Source: Bdellovibrionales bacterium
GTDB lineage: Bacteria > Bdellovibrionota > Bdellovibrionia > Bdellovibrionales > UBA1609
Length of the DNA: 8,139 nt
Direction: 5' to 3'
NCBI GenBank assembly: GCA_028279085.1
Contig: JANQSX010000130.1
Coordinates: 1 to 8,139, forward strand
This document shows positions 6,541 to 8,139 of this stretch, one piece after another; the first letter of the stretch is position 1; each line of letters starts with the position of its first letter. Made by a program: the position numbers and the translations under genes. The notes under the pieces were generated by a model that saw nothing but the letters and a program-made list of their open reading frames with translations, made no database searches and was not told the origin of the DNA.

Positions 6541-6664
6541 CTTGACGCATAATAAAAGCACACTTTATCTCTTCCCGTCAAGCAAAGGTCTGTGATACAT
6601 ATTTTTTTTCTTTGCCCTAAATTTACAAAACAATAGATCAAGACATTCCTAAATTACGGGAGGA
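6541..6664 (+). promoter_or_regulatory. dnaA leader with two mutually exclusive RNA folds, one masking the ribosome site
   Basis: Fold one pairs CTTGACG (6541-6547) with CGTCAAG (6576-6582), seven perfect pairs. Fold two pairs TCTTCCCGT (6570-6578) with ACGGGAGGA (6656-6664), nine pairs including one G-U, which buries the dnaA Shine-Dalgarno sequence GGGAGG. Inside fold two, GCAAAG (6582-6587) pairs with CTTTGC (6610-6615). The 6576-6578 bases and G6582 cannot be in both folds, so forming the first would free the ribosome site. The pairings are read directly from sequence; a regulatory role is inferred. It requires transcription to start upstream of 6541. Confidence 0.4.
6552..6581 (-). promoter_or_regulatory. 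candidate promoter for the rpmH-rnpA-yidD-yidC block
   Basis: On the minus strand TTGACG (6581-6576, 5/6 to the -35 consensus) is followed after 18 bases by TTTTAT (6557-6552, 4/6). The -10 is preceded directly by TGC, an extended -10 feature. Transcription would run left into rpmH with a leader of about 150 bases. It overlaps the control region of dnaA. Confidence 0.4.
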
Positions 6665-6671
6665 ACCTTTG
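6658..6671 (+). promoter_or_regulatory. dnaA Shine-Dalgarno GGGAGG and TTG start codon
   Basis: GGGAGGAA (6658-6665) lies about five bases before TTG at 6669-6671. This site decides the start: no ATG occurs in frame nearby until codon 13, which would remove part of domain I, while the TTG gives a normal N-terminus (SEQVLWKQIKEML). Confidence 0.8.
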
Positions 6672-8081
6672 TCTGAGCAGGTACTTTGGAAACAAATAAA
6701 GGAAATGCTACACAAAAGCTTTCAAGGAAAACTTCTCCATTCCGTCTTAGATACGACTATTCTGGAAAGTTCCTCATTAAAAGGGGAAAAGAAGTATGTA
6801 CTCAAGGTTCCTTCTTCCTTTCACCAACAAATTTTGAAAAATCACCTTCCTTCTATTCAAAGTTATATAAAAAAAACGGAGCGGGCTTTTAAAACTATCA
6901 ACATACAAAAAGTATACGAAAAACAACCGCTTCCTCCTTCTCCAGGAAAAACTCTCTCTCCACCGATTGCAAAAAAAGAAAAACCAAGTGTTTTTTCTCA
7001 ACACTGGACATTTTCTTCTTTCATCCAAGGGCCTGGAAACTGTTTTGCTTTATCTCTTGCTAAAAGCATTGCTCAAAAACCTTCTCAAAACAATATAAAC
7101 CCTTTTTTTATTTACGGCCCTTCCGGCATCGGGAAAACTCATCTATTACATGCTATTGGTAATTACCTGGAAAAAGAAAACACACAAATAAAAACCCGCT
7201 ATCTTCCGGCTGAAAGGTTTTTTAATGATTGCATCAATCATATACGAAAAAATGAAATGGGGTTTTTCCGTCAAAAATATAGAAGTAATCTACAAGTGTT
7301 GCTTTTAGATGATGTGCAAATTTTAGGAAAAGGAGAAAGCATACAAGAGGAGTTTTTCCATACTTTTGAAAGTTTAAAACAAAATGGTTGTCAAATTGTT
7401 CTGGTTAGCGATCAAAAACCTTCCAATATTAAAGGCTTAAAAGAGAGAATAAAAACCCGCTTTGAAGGTGGGGTGATTGCTGAAATGGAAGCACCGGATA
7501 AGGACACAAAAATAGCTATTATAAAAAATAAGTCTCAAAAATACCAAATCAAACTTTCCGAAGAAATTATTTTTCATATAGCCAACATTCACACTCATTC
7601 TGTTAGAGAACTAGAGGGTCACTTAAATAAAATAAAAATGTTCTGCGAGTTACAAAACAAACCAGCTTCCTTAGCTCTAGTTCAAAGTCTCTTTAAAGAT
7701 ATTCCTACATCACCTGGTTTTTCATCAGAAAAACATCACCCCTCACCCTTTTCTTTTTCTTCCACCACAAACGCCATAAAAATAAGACAAATACAAAAAG
7801 AAGTTTGTAACTACTTTCATATAAAACTCTCCGAAATAAAATCTCATTCCCGATCTAAAAACCTCGTTCTGGCCAGAAATATAGCTATATACATAATTCG
7901 AAAAGATTTACCCCTGTCTCTCACGGAAATTGGCTGGCACTTTGGAAAAAGAAATCACTCCACTATACTGAATAGCTTAAAAAAATTAAAAAACCAACAG
8001 CAAAAAAACTACAAAATAACAAGTGATATCAAATATTTGCAAAATATTATCAACAAAAAAACCGCAAAAACTCAAACATAA
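6669..8081 (+). CDS. dnaA: chromosomal replication initiator DnaA
   Basis: DnaA is the AAA+ ATPase that binds DnaA boxes at oriC, melts the origin and recruits helicase. The 470-residue product has domain I (about 3-75, LWKQIKEMLHKSF onwards), a short variable linker rich in proline and lysine (about 80-108), the AAA+ domain III (about 110-345) and the DNA-binding domain IV (about 370-445). Motifs seen are Walker A GPSGIGKT (150-157), Walker B VLLLDD (210-215), sensor I LVSD (245-248), box VII LKERIKTRF with Arg260 and Arg264, sensor II region SVRELEGHL with Arg313, and the domain IV signature LSLTEIGWHFGKRNHST (416-432). Length is normal. Translation begins at TTG with a strong ribosome site. 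The coding strand is C-rich over G, unlike the leftward genes, whose coding strand is G-rich; this points to an origin on the right. Confidence 0.99.
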   Translation: MSEQVLWKQIKEMLHKSFQGKLLHSVLDTTILESSSLKGEKKYVLKVPSSFHQQILKNHLPSIQSYIKKTERAFKTINIQKVYEKQPLPPSPGKTLSPPIAKKEKPSVFSQHWTFSSFIQGPGNCFALSLAKSIAQKPSQNNINPFFIYGPSGIGKTHLLHAIGNYLEKENTQIKTRYLPAERFFNDCINHIRKNEMGFFRQKYRSNLQVLLLDDVQILGKGESIQEEFFHTFESLKQNGCQIVLVSDQKPSNIKGLKERIKTRFEGGVIAEMEAPDKDTKIAIIKNKSQKYQIKLSEEIIFHIANIHTHSVRELEGHLNKIKMFCELQNKPASLALVQSLFKDIPTSPGFSSEKHHPSPFSFSSTTNAIKIRQIQKEVCNYFHIKLSEIKSHSRSKNLVLARNIAIYIIRKDLPLSLTEIGWHFGKRNHSTILNSLKKLKNQQQKNYKITSDIKYLQNIINKKTAKTQT

Positions 8082-8139
8082 GACGAAGAAAAAACTTTTT
8101 ATTTTAAATCTGATTTTTCCCTTCCTTTATCCACAGAGT
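8082..8139. other. start of a probable oriC region downstream of dnaA
   Basis: The last 58 bases are non-coding and AT-rich, with no terminator hairpin visible after dnaA. They hold one perfect DnaA box near the right edge. Together with the strand-composition evidence, this suggests that oriC extends to the right, in the usual dnaA-dnaN type of gap. The unwinding element and further boxes lie outside the window, if present. Confidence 0.55.
8127..8135 (+). promoter_or_regulatory. consensus DnaA box TTATCCACA
   Basis: This is an exact 9/9 match to the canonical DnaA-binding box, lying 46 bases after the dnaA stop codon. It is the only exact match I found in the intergenic regions. A near match, TTATCAACA (one mismatch), lies in the same orientation at 8047-8055 inside the end of dnaA. 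Confidence 0.75.

Larger units (their letters stand above)
6393..6668. other. dnaA-rpmH divergent intergenic region
   Basis: These 276 non-coding bases must hold the control regions for dnaA (rightward) and the rpmH block (leftward). They are very AT-rich. The parts I can point to are the candidate promoters and RNA-fold elements listed separately, a TAGTTG/CAACTA inverted repeat (6439-6444 / 6465-6470) and adjoining A and T tracts at 6483-6510. I find no good match to the DnaA box TTATCCACA here, so DnaA autoregulation through a consensus box in this gap is not apparent. Confidence 0.8.

Noticed and set aside
6686..7028. Two open frames (plus 6686-6892, minus 6777-7028) inside dnaA
   Set aside because: Both overlap the start of dnaA in other frames or strand and show no ribosome site or family motif.
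8082..8126. Terminator after dnaA
   Set aside because: AAAAAACTTTTT is too short and loop-less, with no GC stem; no intrinsic terminator can be called before the window ends.

Overview
This is the left flank of a bacterial replication-origin region. The DNA is AT-rich and probably comes from a low-GC Gram-negative bacterium. The Gram-negative call rests on YidC, which has the long form with an N-terminal membrane anchor and a large periplasmic domain. The presence of Jag between yidC and mnmE recalls deltaproteobacteria-like lineages (Bdellovibrionota and relatives); that placement is an inference from gene order only.

Layout. A leftward block on the minus strand, read from right to left, holds rpmH (L34), rnpA (RNase P protein), yidD, yidC, jag, mnmE and mnmG; mnmG runs off the left edge. 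dnaA lies divergently on the plus strand (6669-8081). A 276-bp gap (6393-6668) separates the two. After dnaA the window ends in 58 non-coding bases that carry a perfect DnaA box (TTATCCACA, 8127-8135). rpmH is only 49 codons long and is easily missed by length-filtered gene calling.

How the genes work together. DnaA starts replication. L34 and RnpA serve the ribosome and tRNA 5' processing. YidD and YidC handle membrane-protein insertion, and Jag is an RNA-binding partner usually encoded beside YidC. MnmE and MnmG form the complex that modifies U34 of tRNA wobble positions. All are core genes, and I see no mobile element, CRISPR array, tRNA or foreign gene.

The plus strand is C-rich relative to G in the leftward genes and also inside dnaA. 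This suggests that the whole window lies on one replication arm, with the origin to the right of dnaA, so dnaA would be transcribed towards the origin.

The most interesting non-coding signal is the dnaA leader. An element at 6570-6578 can form nine base pairs with the dnaA Shine-Dalgarno region (6656-6664). The same element overlaps one arm of an upstream inverted repeat (6541-6547 / 6576-6582), so the two folds exclude each other. The rnpA leader has a second possible translational control: a strong ribosome site in front of an 8-codon upstream ORF whose stop overlaps the rnpA ATG.
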